Source of the DNA: Methylococcus mesophilus | GTDB lineage: Bacteria > Pseudomonadota > Gammaproteobacteria > Methylococcales > Methylococcaceae | Direction of reading: 5' to 3' | DNA: 64,000 nt | Assembly (NCBI RefSeq): GCF_026247885.1 | Contig: NZ_CP110921.1 | Coordinates: forward strand, 1,116,001-1,180,000 | Made by a program: the position numbers and the translations under genes | The notes under the pieces: model-generated | Told to the model about the DNA's origin: nothing | Databases searched by the model: none | What the model saw: the letters and a program-made list of their open reading frames with translations, nothing else | Part shown: positions 8,513 to 17,577 of the stretch, one piece after another | Position numbering within the stretch: the stretch's first letter is position 1 | Layout: each line of letters begins with the position of its first letter

Positions 8513-9321
8513 GGGCAGGCGGCGCGCAGGGTCACGGGTTTGAGCCGCCGCTCCCGGATGGCATCCAGGAGCGGCGGCAGCACTTCCAGAATGACGGCGC
8601 GGCCGCCGTCTGTACGCGCGGCGTTGCCGTCATGCAGCAGCAGGATGTCTCCGGCCCGCAGTTGCCGGGTCAGTGAAGCCAGCACGCGTTGCGGCTGGCG
8701 GCGGCGGGTGTCGAAGCCGCGGCGGGTCCAACTGACCAGCGAAAGGTCCAGCCGGGCCAGGACGGGATCGAGCAAGGGGTTGCGCAACCCGGCGGGCGCC
8801 CGGAAAAACCGGGGCGGTGTTCCGGAAGCCGCGGTGAGCGCCTCCTGCGCCAGACGCAGTTCGCGCTCGAAGCCGCGCTGCCCGCATAAAGAAAACGTAT
8901 GGCGATGGCTGTAGCTGTGGTTCTCGAGCGCATGGCCCCGGGCCGCGATCTCCGCGCAAAGCACGGCGTGTTCCCGGACCTTGCGGCCGATGCAGAAAAA
9001 CGTGGCTTTCGCGCCGTAGGCTTCCAGGATCGCCAGCACCTGCGGCGTCACCTCCGGATCGGGCCCGTCGTCGACGGTGATTGCCACCTCGCCGCGCGCC
9101 GCGGCCTCCTCCGGCAAGCGCGTGATGATCGGGCCGAGCACGCGGCTGTGCGGCCACAGCCCCGCCGCCGTCAACAGGATGTGGTTTACGGCGACCGCCC
9201 CCAGCGCCCAGGGCCAGTCCTCGGGCCGCCATAGAGCCAGCCCCGCCGCGGCCGCATGGAGACCCACGGACGCCTTGATGCCGACGGACGGCGTCCAGCG
9301 CCCGGCTTGCCTTGACTTCAT
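8509..9321 (-). CDS. Polysaccharide deacetylase (NodB-homology) protein
   Basis: About 270 residues from MKSRQAGRW. A short hydrophobic N-terminus (about 15-60, two segments) is followed by a NodB domain. It carries the catalytic AITVDDGPDPEVT motif with the metal-binding Asp, then NHSYSHRHTFS with the His-Ser-x-x-x-His site, RFFRAPAG, and DILLLHDG near the end. Family members remove N- or O-acetyl groups from sugars with a divalent metal. The ATG overlaps the stop of the MMPL exporter (9318-9321). A deacetylase is not part of the textbook aryl polyene core, so it may tailor a glycan or lipid head group to which the polyene is attached. The membrane anchoring suggests it acts at the inner membrane. 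Confidence 0.86.
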   Translation of the reverse strand: MKSRQAGRWTPSVGIKASVGLHAAAAGLALWRPEDWPWALGAVAVNHILLTAAGLWPHSRVLGPIITRLPEEAAARGEVAITVDDGPDPEVTPQVLAILEAYGAKATFFCIGRKVREHAVLCAEIAARGHALENHSYSHRHTFSLCGQRGFERELRLAQEALTAASGTPPRFFRAPAGLRNPLLDPVLARLDLSLVSWTRRGFDTRRRQPQRVLASLTRQLRAGDILLLHDGNAARTDGGRAVILEVLPPLLDAIRERRLKPVTLRAACP

Positions 9322-11690
9322 GCCGCGTGCCTCTCGGCCGGTTTCGAATACATCGCCGAAATCACCAGCGCCAGGAAAGTACCCGGCGCCACCATCATGC
9401 CGATCGCGCTCAATACCGGCACCGTGGAACCGGCCAGCAGGCCGAACACGGCCACCGTGGCGAGATTCGCCAGGGTGAGCGAGACCAGGGTCCTTCCCGG
9501 CCGGGTCCCGGCCATGGCGCCGGCCTGGGCGAGGCGGTCGAAAAACAGGCAATAATTGGAACCGATCGCGACCGCCAGCATCATCCCGATGAGATGCAGC
9601 ATGGTCAGCCGATGCCCGCCCGCGACCAGCACCGCGGTCACCACGGCCAGCGCGGCGCCGAGCGGGAGACAGACCCGCAGCACCCGCCGCGGCGAACGCA
9701 GGGCGAAAGCCAGCAGGAGGACGATCGCCCCGGCTCCGCCGGCGGACAGCCGGGTCGCCTCGCTCAGATAGCGCTGATAGAGGCTGTCGGTCTCCGCTTT
9801 CAGATCGAGGAAGACGGCATCCGGAACGTCAGACAAAGCGGCACGGATTCTGGCAGCGTCCACGCCCGGCCCGGACGTTTCCACCGGAGCGCGCAGCGGC
9901 AGCAAGGCGGTCCACCCCTGGGTGCCCCGCACCAGCAGCGAATCCACCGCAAGCGCGAAACGCGTCCCCCGCAGGTCCTCGGAGGTCAGCAGCGGCGCCC
10001 CGCGGGCGGCGCTCACGTCGGCGAAGAAGTTTTCGAAGCGCTCGGCACGTACCGGCAACCCTTCCACCGCCGCGGCGAAGCGTTCGCGCAACACGTCATT
10101 CTCCGGCAAGGCCTCGCGCCGCAGTCCTTGGGTCAGGAGGCTGGGCAGATAGTTGGACGGGCTCTGGAAGCCGGCGATGACGCCTTCCCCGGCCAGTGCC
10201 GCGAGACGCGACGACACCCGCTCCGCGGCCTGCAAGGCGGATTCGGCGTCCCGCCCGCCCACCACGACTAGGTAACCCGCGTCCGGCGCACCCAGATCGG
10301 CCCTGAGCTCGGCGTCCCGCCGCTGCGCTTCGAGCGGGACCGGACTGAGCGCGCTGAGCTGCTCGTTCCACAAGCTGTCGCGGTGCAGCCACAGGCTCCC
10401 GCAGGCCAGCGCTGCCGCCGCCGGCACCAGCCACCGCAACGGGCGCAGCCCGCCTGCGAGGCGAATCAGCACCTCCCCCGTCCGGCTGAGATCGCGAATC
10501 CGGAAACCCCGTGGCAACAACCCCGGCAACACCCAGCGGGTGACGGCCGCCGCGGCCAGCAGTCCGGCGATCGAATAGACGCCGAGTTGGGAAAAACCCG
10601 GGAAGCCGGACAAGGCCAAAGGCAGCGCGCCGCACACCGAGGTCAAGACCCCCAGGCGGATGGTCGGCCAGTACAGGTCGAACCAGCCCCGGCTCTCCTC
10701 CTCCCGCCGTCCCTCGCCGGCCTGGACGAACAGGTAGATGGCGTAATCCACCGCCTCGCCGATGAGCGTCGCGCCAAACCCGAGGGTGATGCCGTAGACC
10801 ATGCCGAAACCCAGACTCACGGCCGCGATGCCGGCCAGCGCACCGGTCGCCACCGGTACCAGGCCGAGGACCAGCGCCGCCAGCGAGCGGTACGCGGCGA
10901 GCAGCAGGATGACCACCACGACCGTGCCGACCGCCGACAAACGGATCGCCTCGCCCTTGATCCGGTCCCGCGCCTCCACGGTGAAAACCGCGGGGCCCGA
11001 GAGGATCAAGCGGGCATCCGCCGCCCCCGCCTGCCCGGCAGCCACGGCGAACGCGGCGCGGATCGATGCGAGCGCCCGCTCCTGGGCATCCGTGTCCGAG
11101 CCCGCGGCGCGGATTTGGGCGAGCAGCAGCACACGCCGACGGTCCCGCGACACCCACACGCCGCCGGCGGAATCCGGGCGCGCTTCGGCCTCCATGCGAT
11201 CGAGAATGTCCAACAGTTCGCCCGTCGGATCGTTGGGCAGCAAGGACTTGGTCATCAATCCCGCCGAAGAGGCGAGCCGGTCGATGGAGGCGCGCACAGC
11301 CGTGTGCAGGCCCTCCACCGTGAAGCGCTCCGGCGTCACGGAAGGACTCAGCAGGTAACGCTGGCGGAACAGCAGTTGGCGCTCCGGCTCGCGTTCGGCC
11401 GCCGCGCCGTTGCTCACCGCCGAAAACGCAGAATCCTGCCGGAGCCGCTCCGCCATGTACCCGGAGATGAGGACACGGGTGGAATCGGTCGCGCCTTCGA
11501 CGGCGATCAGGACCAGCCGCGAGGCCGGCCCTTCTTTCAACTGGTCGATCAGGAACTGCTCGCTCGCGCTCGGGCGGCTCGGCAGAAAGGCCGACAGATC
11601 GGTTGCGAGCCGCATGTGGCCCACCGCAACGGCGAATACGCCGAGCGAAACGAGCCAGGCGACGAGCGGCCAGCGCCGCGTCACGGTCAT
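9318..11690 (-). CDS. MMPL/RND-family lipid exporter of the polyene cluster
   Basis: A 790-residue exporter with the twofold RND layout: one N-terminal membrane helix (9-28), a periplasmic loop, a block of five helices (about 245-400), a second helix and loop, and a final helix block (about 650-785). Acidic and Gly-rich helix motifs such as FGATLIGEAVDYAIYLFV match MMPL proteins, which move lipids out of the inner membrane using the proton gradient. The start is at MTVTRRWPL, whose ATG overlaps the LolA-like stop (tca/cat at 11687-11690); an in-frame extension to 11843 is a shadow. With LolA it should carry the polyene lipid toward the outer membrane. Confidence 0.9.
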   Translation of the reverse strand: MTVTRRWPLVAWLVSLGVFAVAVGHMRLATDLSAFLPSRPSASEQFLIDQLKEGPASRLVLIAVEGATDSTRVLISGYMAERLRQDSAFSAVSNGAAAEREPERQLLFRQRYLLSPSVTPERFTVEGLHTAVRASIDRLASSAGLMTKSLLPNDPTGELLDILDRMEAEARPDSAGGVWVSRDRRRVLLLAQIRAAGSDTDAQERALASIRAAFAVAAGQAGAADARLILSGPAVFTVEARDRIKGEAIRLSAVGTVVVVILLLAAYRSLAALVLGLVPVATGALAGIAAVSLGFGMVYGITLGFGATLIGEAVDYAIYLFVQAGEGRREEESRGWFDLYWPTIRLGVLTSVCGALPLALSGFPGFSQLGVYSIAGLLAAAAVTRWVLPGLLPRGFRIRDLSRTGEVLIRLAGGLRPLRWLVPAAAALACGSLWLHRDSLWNEQLSALSPVPLEAQRRDAELRADLGAPDAGYLVVVGGRDAESALQAAERVSSRLAALAGEGVIAGFQSPSNYLPSLLTQGLRREALPENDVLRERFAAAVEGLPVRAERFENFFADVSAARGAPLLTSEDLRGTRFALAVDSLLVRGTQGWTALLPLRAPVETSGPGVDAARIRAALSDVPDAVFLDLKAETDSLYQRYLSEATRLSAGGAGAIVLLLAFALRSPRRVLRVCLPLGAALAVVTAVLVAGGHRLTMLHLIGMMLAVAIGSNYCLFFDRLAQAGAMAGTRPGRTLVSLTLANLATVAVFGLLAGSTVPVLSAIGMMVAPGTFLALVISAMYSKPAERHAA

Positions 11691-12268
11691 CGCTGCCGCA
11701 TCTCCCGGATCGACATCACGGAATAATCGCCGCCGGGCTGATGGATTTCGACCCGGTCGACCAGGCCTTCCGAACCGCCGATGCGGATGTAAGCAACCAG
11801 GTCGGCCACCGCCGGTGTCGAAGGCACCAGCAGCAGCGTCCATCGGCGGACGTCGCCGTTGAGCGACAACCGATAGATTTTTTCCAGGGCGGCGCGGTCG
11901 CCCATCAACGTGGAGCGGATGCTGCCCACCAGGGCGGCGATTTCGGGGTATTCATCCAGTCCCACACTGCGGCGCTCGCTGCCCCGCTCCAGGCTGAGCC
12001 GGTCGCCCTCCAGCACCAGCCGCTCGTTCAAGGGTCGGACCGTCCGCTTCTCCAGCCGGTCCGGCGCGGCGAACGACAGTTCGCCGGAGGACTCTACCGG
12101 CTCGGTCAATACCGAGAGGTACTTCTTTTCCACGAACTCGGCTCGACCGGAATGCTTGGCGGCGAGCGCCTCCATGAGCTGGACGATGCCCCAGGGCCCG
12201 GCATGCGCCGCCGTGGCGGCGCAGCTCAACATGAAACAGATGGTGGTGACCCCCGAACGAAATCCCAT
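11687..12268 (-). CDS. LolA-like outer-membrane lipoprotein carrier protein
   Basis: A 193-residue periplasmic protein. Residues 1-24 form a signal peptide (MGFRSGVTTICFMLSC, then ATAAHA before the mature Gly-Pro-Trp). The body matches the LolA-like carriers of polyene clusters: a start LMEALAAKHSGRAEFVEKKY, then a beta-rich fold with FAAPDRLEKRTV and a C-terminal YIRIGGSEGLVDRVEI. It probably ferries the product across the periplasm after the MMPL exporter hands it over. It follows the acyltransferase by 5 bases, and its stop overlaps the exporter start. Confidence 0.85.
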   Translation of the reverse strand: MGFRSGVTTICFMLSCAATAAHAGPWGIVQLMEALAAKHSGRAEFVEKKYLSVLTEPVESSGELSFAAPDRLEKRTVRPLNERLVLEGDRLSLERGSERRSVGLDEYPEIAALVGSIRSTLMGDRAALEKIYRLSLNGDVRRWTLLLVPSTPAVADLVAYIRIGGSEGLVDRVEIHQPGGDYSVMSIREMRQR

Positions 12269-12273
12269 GATTC

Positions 12274-13221
12274 CTAACCTGCGCGCCCGGTCCGCGCCTG
12301 CCCGGCGGCCCAGAAATCGAAGAAATTGAACCAGTTGTAAGGATGCGTGCGGCACAGCGATTCCAGCCGTTCCACGTAGCGGGCCATGGCCGCCCCCAGT
12401 ACGTCGGACCGGTCGCCGGTCCCGTCGGAGAAGTCCTCGAGCCTTTCGAAATGGAGCTCGTAGCGGTTGCCGCCCAGGTAAATCCCGGCCATCAGCAGGA
12501 CAGGCCGCTTCATCAATGCCGCCATCCGCAGGGGGCCGGTCGGGAACCGCGCCAGCCCGCCCAGAAACGGCAGTTGCTGGGCGGGCTCGGAACCCAAGCT
12601 GCGGTCGCCCAGCATACCGACGATCTTGCCGCGGTCCAGCGCCTCCCGCAGGCGCAGCATCGAGTCCACCCGTCCCAGCGGAATGACCTCGCCGCCGCGG
12701 CCGGGAGCGATGGCCGCCAGCATGGCGTTGATCTTGCGGGCATTTTCCTCGTACATCACCATCGCGGGCTCCAGGCCGGGACGCTGTCTGGCCACCGCCC
12801 GCAGCACCTCGAAACTGCCGAAGTGCGCGCCGAGCAGGAAAGCGCCCCGCCCTTCCGCCAGCACCCGCTCCATCGCTTCCTCACCGACGATGCGGATGTC
12901 GAAACGGCTGAATTGGCCGTTCAGCAGATACACGCGGTCGTGGATGGTCGACGCAAAGCGGAAGAAATGGCGGTAGCAGTCAGCCAGACCCGGAGCACAT
13001 CCCAGCACCCGGCGCAGAAAGTTCCGTGACGCCCGATGGGCGCTGGGCGCGAACAGCAGGAAATAGACCACGATGAGATGGAGAACCAAGCGCCCGGCGC
13101 GCCGTCCCAGGCGCAGCGAAATCCAGGCCATGATCCGCAGGAAGAACATGTTGCTGCGCTCGGGCCGCTCCGCCCAGTGCGGGGCAGCGCCCAGCCCGCG
13201 CGGCGAGGATGGATCGTTCAT
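12274..13221 (-). CDS. LpxL-like lysophospholipid/lipid acyltransferase
   Basis: A 315-residue protein of the LpxL/HtrB acyltransferase superfamily. A hydrophobic segment (about 43-60) anchors it in the inner membrane. The catalytic His is in LLGAHFGSFEVLRA (HxxxxD/E-type motif), followed by MLGDRSLGSEPAQQLPFLG, where acceptors bind in this family, and by FPTGPLRMAALMKRPVL. The C-terminus NWFNFFDFW is the typical ending. In aryl polyene clusters such enzymes transfer the polyene or fatty acid to a lipid anchor. The ATG overlaps the dehydratase stop (13218-13221). Confidence 0.88.
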   Translation of the reverse strand: MNDPSSPRGLGAAPHWAERPERSNMFFLRIMAWISLRLGRRAGRLVLHLIVVYFLLFAPSAHRASRNFLRRVLGCAPGLADCYRHFFRFASTIHDRVYLLNGQFSRFDIRIVGEEAMERVLAEGRGAFLLGAHFGSFEVLRAVARQRPGLEPAMVMYEENARKINAMLAAIAPGRGGEVIPLGRVDSMLRLREALDRGKIVGMLGDRSLGSEPAQQLPFLGGLARFPTGPLRMAALMKRPVLLMAGIYLGGNRYELHFERLEDFSDGTGDRSDVLGAAMARYVERLESLCRTHPYNWFNFFDFWAAGQARTGRAG

Positions 13222-13523
13222 CGGGGGACCAGGGTTCCGCTGGCGACGGTGCGGCCGTTGGAGGCGAGACAGAACTGGACCGCACCCCGTTCGTCCAGCC
13301 GGTAATCCAGCGACACCTCGCTGCCGGGCGGGAGCGGGGCCGGGAACTTCGCGGCCGACAGGCGGCAGCCGTAAAGATCGATCGCCAGCACCGGTTCGAG
13401 CCGACTCAGGATTTCATCCAGCAAGACTGCGCCAGGCACTACCGGAAACCCCGGAAAGTGGCCGTCGCAGGCCGGATGGTCTGCCGGAATCCGGAACCCG
13501 ACGGTACCCGCAGCGGCGCTCAC
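13218..13523 (-). CDS. Small FabA/FabZ-like 3-hydroxyacyl-ACP dehydratase (ApeI type)
   Basis: A 101-residue hotdog protein beginning at GTG, VSAAAGTVGFRIPADHP. The block DHPACDGHFPGFPVVPGAVL carries the His of the dehydratase site and is nearly the FabZ/FabA signature. This is the second dehydratase of the cluster. The GTG at 13523 overlaps the ligase TGA (gtga), a coupled start, and no ATG is available in frame. A much longer reading of this frame exists on the minus strand up to 14225 but is only a shadow of the ligase gene. Confidence 0.86.
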   Translation of the reverse strand: MSAAAGTVGFRIPADHPACDGHFPGFPVVPGAVLLDEILSRLEPVLAIDLYGCRLSAAKFPAPLPPGSEVSLDYRLDERGAVQFCLASNGRTVASGTLVPR

Positions 13524-14875
13524 GAGGCCTCTCTCAAGCTGTCCGACAACGCATCCAGCGCCTTTCGGGGCAGTTTCCCCGTGGCATTGCGCGGAAGGCT
13601 GGCAACCAGATGCAAAGGGCGCGGAAGGAAGGCGGGATCGAGCCGCTGCCGAAGGGCCTGCATCAGGCCTGCATGGGTCAGGTCCGGCGCAACGGCATAG
13701 GCCGTCAGTCGGGTCACGGCCCCGGGAGAGTCCTCGTCCGGCATGACGAACACCGCGTCCGCGACACCGGGAATCGAAGCGATCTGGTGATTCAGATACG
13801 CCAGGGAGGTGCGTTTGCCCGCGATGTTGACCATGTCGCCGGAACGTCCCAGCCAGACGAAGCGCTGCGGCGACCTCAGCTCCAACACGTCGTCGAGCCG
13901 CACTTCGCCGGCCACGTGACCACCGCGCACACGGAAACCGTCCTTCGCCCGGAAAACGGATATCCCCGGAAACGCCTTCCATTCCGGCCCCTCGACGGAA
14001 CGCCGGGTCGCGAGCTGGCCGGCCTCGGTGCAACCGTAAATTTCCAGCAGCGGCGCGCCAAAACGGGCTTCGGCGGCCTGGGCGAACTGCGGCGCCAGCG
14101 GCGCGGTGGCCGAAATCAGCAGGTCGATGTGGGGCAACTCCCCATCGACATTCAGCAGCGCCCGCAGGTGGAAAGGCGTGGTGACCAGGACGGCGGCGCC
14201 CGGCAACCGCGCGATTTCCGCGCACACGTCTGCCGGATAGAAGGGGCGCGCGGCGGAAAACGCAGCACCGTTTTGGAGCGGCAGCAGCACCGTGGATTCG
14301 AATCCGTACATGTGCTGAGCCGGCACCGTGCCGAGCACGGTGTGGCGGCCTTGCACGATTCCGAGCCGTTCACCCTCGGCGCGGGCGCTACGCACCAGGC
14401 TCCCCCAGGTCTTGGCATGCGGCACAGGCGTACCAGTGGAACCCGAGGTGAGGCCGATCGCCGCGATCTGGCCGGCGTCCAGGACCGGAACCCGTTCCAC
14501 CTCCTGGGGGGCCAAGTCATCCGGATAGAGCCGGATGGGCAGATCGATCTCGCGGGCCGGATCGTCGGTCAGACAGTAGAGTCCGGGAAACGAAGCAGCC
14601 AGCTGCCGCACCGTCTCCGGCGTCAAGGTCGGCGGCAGCAGGCTGACCTGGCGGCGCAACAAAGCTGCGGCAAAGACCACGGCGAACCGGTAACGGTCCG
14701 CGCAATCGTTCAGCAGATAGGGCTGCTCCGGCAGCGATCCGGCCAGGGCCGCGGCCTCGCCGAGAAATTCTCGGACCGTCGCCGTGCGCCCCTTCGGGTA
14801 GGCAACGGCACCGTCCAAGAAAGGATGCGTCAGCAGCGGAAAATCAGCCATGCCCCCGCGTCCGCAGGAATTCAT
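13520..14875 (-). CDS. AMP-dependent acyl-ACP synthetase/ligase of the polyene cluster
   Basis: A 451-residue ANL-superfamily enzyme. The P-loop-like ATP motif is GLTSGSTGTPVPHAKTW, followed by YGFEST, the LLEIYGCTEAGQLATR motif that binds adenylate, and WLGRSGDMVNIAGKR at the domain hinge. The catalytic Lys of the C-terminal domain is in PRNATGKLPRKAL. It activates the aromatic starter acid (4-hydroxybenzoate type in known clusters) and loads it on ACP. The ATG at 14875 overlaps the upstream stop; a second in-frame ATG at 14851 (MADFPLLTHP) also fits. The chosen start rests on translational coupling. Confidence 0.87.
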   Translation of the reverse strand: MNSCGRGGMADFPLLTHPFLDGAVAYPKGRTATVREFLGEAAALAGSLPEQPYLLNDCADRYRFAVVFAAALLRRQVSLLPPTLTPETVRQLAASFPGLYCLTDDPAREIDLPIRLYPDDLAPQEVERVPVLDAGQIAAIGLTSGSTGTPVPHAKTWGSLVRSARAEGERLGIVQGRHTVLGTVPAQHMYGFESTVLLPLQNGAAFSAARPFYPADVCAEIARLPGAAVLVTTPFHLRALLNVDGELPHIDLLISATAPLAPQFAQAAEARFGAPLLEIYGCTEAGQLATRRSVEGPEWKAFPGISVFRAKDGFRVRGGHVAGEVRLDDVLELRSPQRFVWLGRSGDMVNIAGKRTSLAYLNHQIASIPGVADAVFVMPDEDSPGAVTRLTAYAVAPDLTHAGLMQALRQRLDPAFLPRPLHLVASLPRNATGKLPRKALDALSDSLREAS

Positions 14876-15546
14876 CCCTGTCCCGGTTCTACGACAGCCG
14901 CGCCGGGCTTGGGCGGTGCCGTGAACGAGCGGAAACCGGTCAGGATCGAGGCATGTGGGAAATCCGGGAGCACCCGCAAACGGACGCGGTATTCCACCAC
15001 GAACATTGCCACCGCCAGCGGCAGGTTCACGAAATTGGCGAAAATCGACCAGGCGTCGACGGAAGCCGAGAAAAACAGCAAGAGGGAAACCGCCGCGACG
15101 CCGGCGAAAAATGCCGTCCAAGCCACCGTCACGGCACGCGAATACCGCTCCACCTCGGGCGGCAGTGCGCCATGGACCGAGCGCGCCAGCCGGGTACACA
15201 ACGCCTCACGCCCCGCCAGGAGGGTGCTTCCGAATCCCCAGCCCAGCAGCAGGTTGATGCCGACGTGCTCGGCAAGATAGGCGTAGAGCACCTTGTCGCC
15301 CGGCGCCAGCCGGTCCGGAGCCAGCCAAATCAGCGTCAGCAGGCCGGCGCCGCCGCCGAGCAACGGGTAGCGCCAGCGTGACCGCCAGGCGACAGCCGCC
15401 GCCGCGATCGCAACCGGAGCAAGGGGGAGCCACGCCGCCAGCGAGCTGCCCGGATGAACGGCCGTGACGTAATGATTGACTGCGGCATACGCCGCCAGAG
15501 CGATACCGGCGACGATCCAGGAGAACGGAAGCCGTGCCCGGGCCAT
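14872..15546 (-). CDS. COG4648-type integral membrane protein of the polyene cluster
   Basis: A 224-residue protein with about six membrane segments, including AWLPLAPVAIAAAAVAW, AFFAGVAAVSLLLFF and NLPLAVAMFVVEYRVR. Such a protein sits between the ACP and the ligase in many aryl polyene clusters; its role is not established. The ATG at 15546 shares bases with the ACP stop (TGATG). It is also coupled to the ligase downstream. Assignment rests mainly on position and hydrophobic layout. Confidence 0.75.
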   Translation of the reverse strand: MARARLPFSWIVAGIALAAYAAVNHYVTAVHPGSSLAAWLPLAPVAIAAAAVAWRSRWRYPLLGGGAGLLTLIWLAPDRLAPGDKVLYAYLAEHVGINLLLGWGFGSTLLAGREALCTRLARSVHGALPPEVERYSRAVTVAWTAFFAGVAAVSLLLFFSASVDAWSIFANFVNLPLAVAMFVVEYRVRLRVLPDFPHASILTGFRSFTAPPKPGAAVVEPGQG

Positions 15547-15818
15547 CAACGCTCGACGCGGTTGACCGCGATGTGTTGGGAAAGGCTGCGCAGCGAGCCG
15601 AAAATACGGACGTTGTCCTCATTGTCCGCCCTCAGCTGGAACCCGTACCGTTTGGAAACGACCAATGCGATCTCCAGGATGTCGATCGAGTCCAGGCCGA
15701 GCCCCTCGCGATACAACGGCGCTTCGGGATCAACCGATTCCGGGCGCACGTCCAGGTTCAAGGTTGAGATGACCAGGTCCGCCACCTCGCGCTCGAGCGT
15801 CTCGTCCGGGAACGTCAT
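15546..15818 (-). CDS. Acyl carrier protein of the polyene cluster
   Basis: About 90 residues. The phosphopantetheine attachment site is S44 in EGLGLDSIDILEIA, the standard acyl-carrier motif. It is the first gene of the operon and the only ACP found, whereas characterised aryl polyene clusters have two. The start is set at the ATG giving MTFPDETLER because GGAAAG lies 6 bases before it; ATG codons at 15824 and 15851 are also in frame. A sigma-54-like promoter lies about 130 bases upstream. Confidence 0.9.
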   Translation of the reverse strand: MTFPDETLEREVADLVISTLNLDVRPESVDPEAPLYREGLGLDSIDILEIALVVSKRYGFQLRADNEDNVRIFGSLRSLSQHIAVNRVER

Positions 15819-15947
15819 CGCCATCTTTCCGTGATTCAGTGGATAAGACATAAGCTGTTTGAACAAAAAGAGTCGAAATTATAGGGGTTTCTACGGGGAT
15901 TTTGCATGGCAGCGGCATCACCGCCCGCGGGTATTCCTGGCAAACGT

Positions 15948-15963
15948 AGCACATGTAATGCCA
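15948..15963 (-). promoter_or_regulatory. Sigma-54 (-24/-12) promoter-like site facing the polyene operon
   Basis: On the minus strand the sequence reads TGGCATTACATGTGCT: a GG and a GC dinucleotide separated by exactly 10 bases, as sigma-54 needs, with the consensus TGGCA at -24. The predicted start of transcription is about 120 bases before the ACP start. The gene just upstream encodes a sigma-54 activator. Assigned by eye; no strength score. Confidence 0.42.
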
Positions 15964-16011
15964 CACCACCTATCGCATCCGGCGCTTCCTCGCCGGAGCG
16001 GCAACCCGCCT

Positions 16012-17577
16012 TCAGCCGCGAAATTTGGCCGGATCCATGCCGTAGGTGCTCAGTTTCAGGTACACCGCCCTCGGCGTCAGTTCCATCGATTCGGCGACCG
16101 CATTGACGTTGCCTTTGGCGCACCGCAGCGCCTGTTCCAGATAGGATTGCTCGAGCCGGCCCAGCGTCTGCCGGCGGAGTTCCTTCCAGGACTGCCTCCC
16201 CACAGCCGGTTCGAGGTCCGGCAGGGGAATTTCAGTGATTTCCGGCGGCTGGGCGAACAGCACGGCCTTTTCCAGGGTATTTTCCAGTTCACGCACGTTT
16301 CCGGGCCAGGTGTAGGCGAGCAGCCTGCCCATGACCTCCGGACTCACCGAATTCACCGACTTCCCGTAACGGCTGCTCAAGCGCCCGAGTATCAGTCCAA
16401 CCAGGTGAGGCAGATCATCCGGGCGCTGGCGCAACGGCGGAATCGCGATCCTGACCACGTTGAGCCTGTAGTACAGATCCTGACGGAACCGGCCTTCCGC
16501 AACGGCCTTTTCGAGGTCACAATTGGTGGCGGAAATGATGCGGGTATCCACCATCAGCGTTTTGTGCCCGCCGACGCGCTCCATTTCGCCTTCCTGGATG
16601 ACCCGCAGAAGGCGGGTCTGGATGGCCGGCGTCAGCGCATCCACCTCGTCCAGGAACAGCGTGCCGCCATCGGCCCGCTCGAAATAACCGCGGTGAACTT
16701 CGACCGCTCCGGTGAAGGCGCCCTTCTCGTGGCCGAACAATACGCTCTCGACGATCCCTTCCGGAATCGCGCCGCAGTTGACCGCGATAAAGGACTGTTG
16801 GCAGCGCTCGCTCATGGCGTGGATGGCCCGGGCCACCAGTTCCTTGCCGACGCCGGTCTCACCATGGATCAGCACCGTGGCCGGCGTCGGGGCGACCGTT
16901 TCGATCGCCTGCAACACCCCCTGCATGGCCGGCGACTTGGCGACGATGGTCGGGGGCCGGATCGACCCGCGAGATCGGCGGTGTGCATTCATCTGGCACC
17001 AGATCCGGTGCATCTGCTCGTCGATGCGTGCCTGCAACTCGTCCATGGCCCGGCGGTCGCCGCCCGATGCCGGCGGCGCGAGGTACTCGACCCCCTCCAC
17101 CGTCTTGGCTGCCTGGGGGTCCAGGTGGACGTGCACTTCGCAGCAGGCATCGCCCAAGGCAATGCGACTGGCCAGCGTCACTTTGGCATAGCCGAAATTC
17201 CGCGCCGCGATCCCGCCGAACACACTGGAAGTCATCCGGCACAGTTGCGGAGAGTTCTTGACGCCTTCGCCGAAAGGGCAGCGCTGGTTCACCAAGCGAA
17301 TGTAACCGGCTTCCCGTGAAGCCAGCGAAAACTGGCCGCCGATGCGGTTTTTCAGCCCCACGATCAGCTCCGCGTAGCGCTCAGGTTCCATAGCCCCCTC
17401 CACCGCGTACTCCTCCCGGAAAGCCTCCTCGAAAAACAGGCCCGCGCTGCGCGCAATCCGGTCGATCAGGCGCTCCGCAGGAGCCAGTCCGGCCTCCTCG
17501 CAGACGTGCATCAATTCCAGGACGAAAGTCTGCAGGAACCCGACGGGGGTCAGATCGGAAAAGTTCGTGCCTTGCAT
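16012..17577 (-). CDS. Sigma-54-dependent transcriptional activator with MetOD1-like sensor domain
   Basis: A 521-residue bacterial enhancer-binding protein. Residues 1-190 form a sensor domain with YIRLVNQRCPFGEGV and SPQLCRMTSSVFGGIAARNF, which I recognise as the methanogen-output-like (MetOD1) domain; its Cys residues could bind metal or sense redox. The AAA+ core has Walker A HGETGVGKE, the sigma-54-contacting GAFTGA loop, Walker B GTLFLDEV and the RFRQDLYYRLNVV sensor block. A Fis-type helix-turn-helix ends the protein (GNVNAVAESMELTPRAVYLK). It lies between the polyene operon and the DUF938/carbonic anhydrase genes, and each side has a -24/-12-like site, so it probably controls one or both. 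Its signal is unknown. Confidence 0.9.
   Translation of the reverse strand: MQGTNFSDLTPVGFLQTFVLELMHVCEEAGLAPAERLIDRIARSAGLFFEEAFREEYAVEGAMEPERYAELIVGLKNRIGGQFSLASREAGYIRLVNQRCPFGEGVKNSPQLCRMTSSVFGGIAARNFGYAKVTLASRIALGDACCEVHVHLDPQAAKTVEGVEYLAPPASGGDRRAMDELQARIDEQMHRIWCQMNAHRRSRGSIRPPTIVAKSPAMQGVLQAIETVAPTPATVLIHGETGVGKELVARAIHAMSERCQQSFIAVNCGAIPEGIVESVLFGHEKGAFTGAVEVHRGYFERADGGTLFLDEVDALTPAIQTRLLRVIQEGEMERVGGHKTLMVDTRIISATNCDLEKAVAEGRFRQDLYYRLNVVRIAIPPLRQRPDDLPHLVGLILGRLSSRYGKSVNSVSPEVMGRLLAYTWPGNVRELENTLEKAVLFAQPPEITEIPLPDLEPAVGRQSWKELRRQTLGRLEQSYLEQALRCAKGNVNAVAESMELTPRAVYLKLSTYGMDPAKFRG

Noticed and set aside
10383-11726. A 447-codon plus-strand frame
   Set aside because: Antisense to the MMPL exporter; low-complexity composition and no family motif.
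13073-15280. A 735-codon open frame on the plus strand
   Set aside because: It lies opposite the dehydratase, ligase and membrane-protein genes, is rich in Arg, Gln and Gly, and has no domain; a GC-driven shadow.
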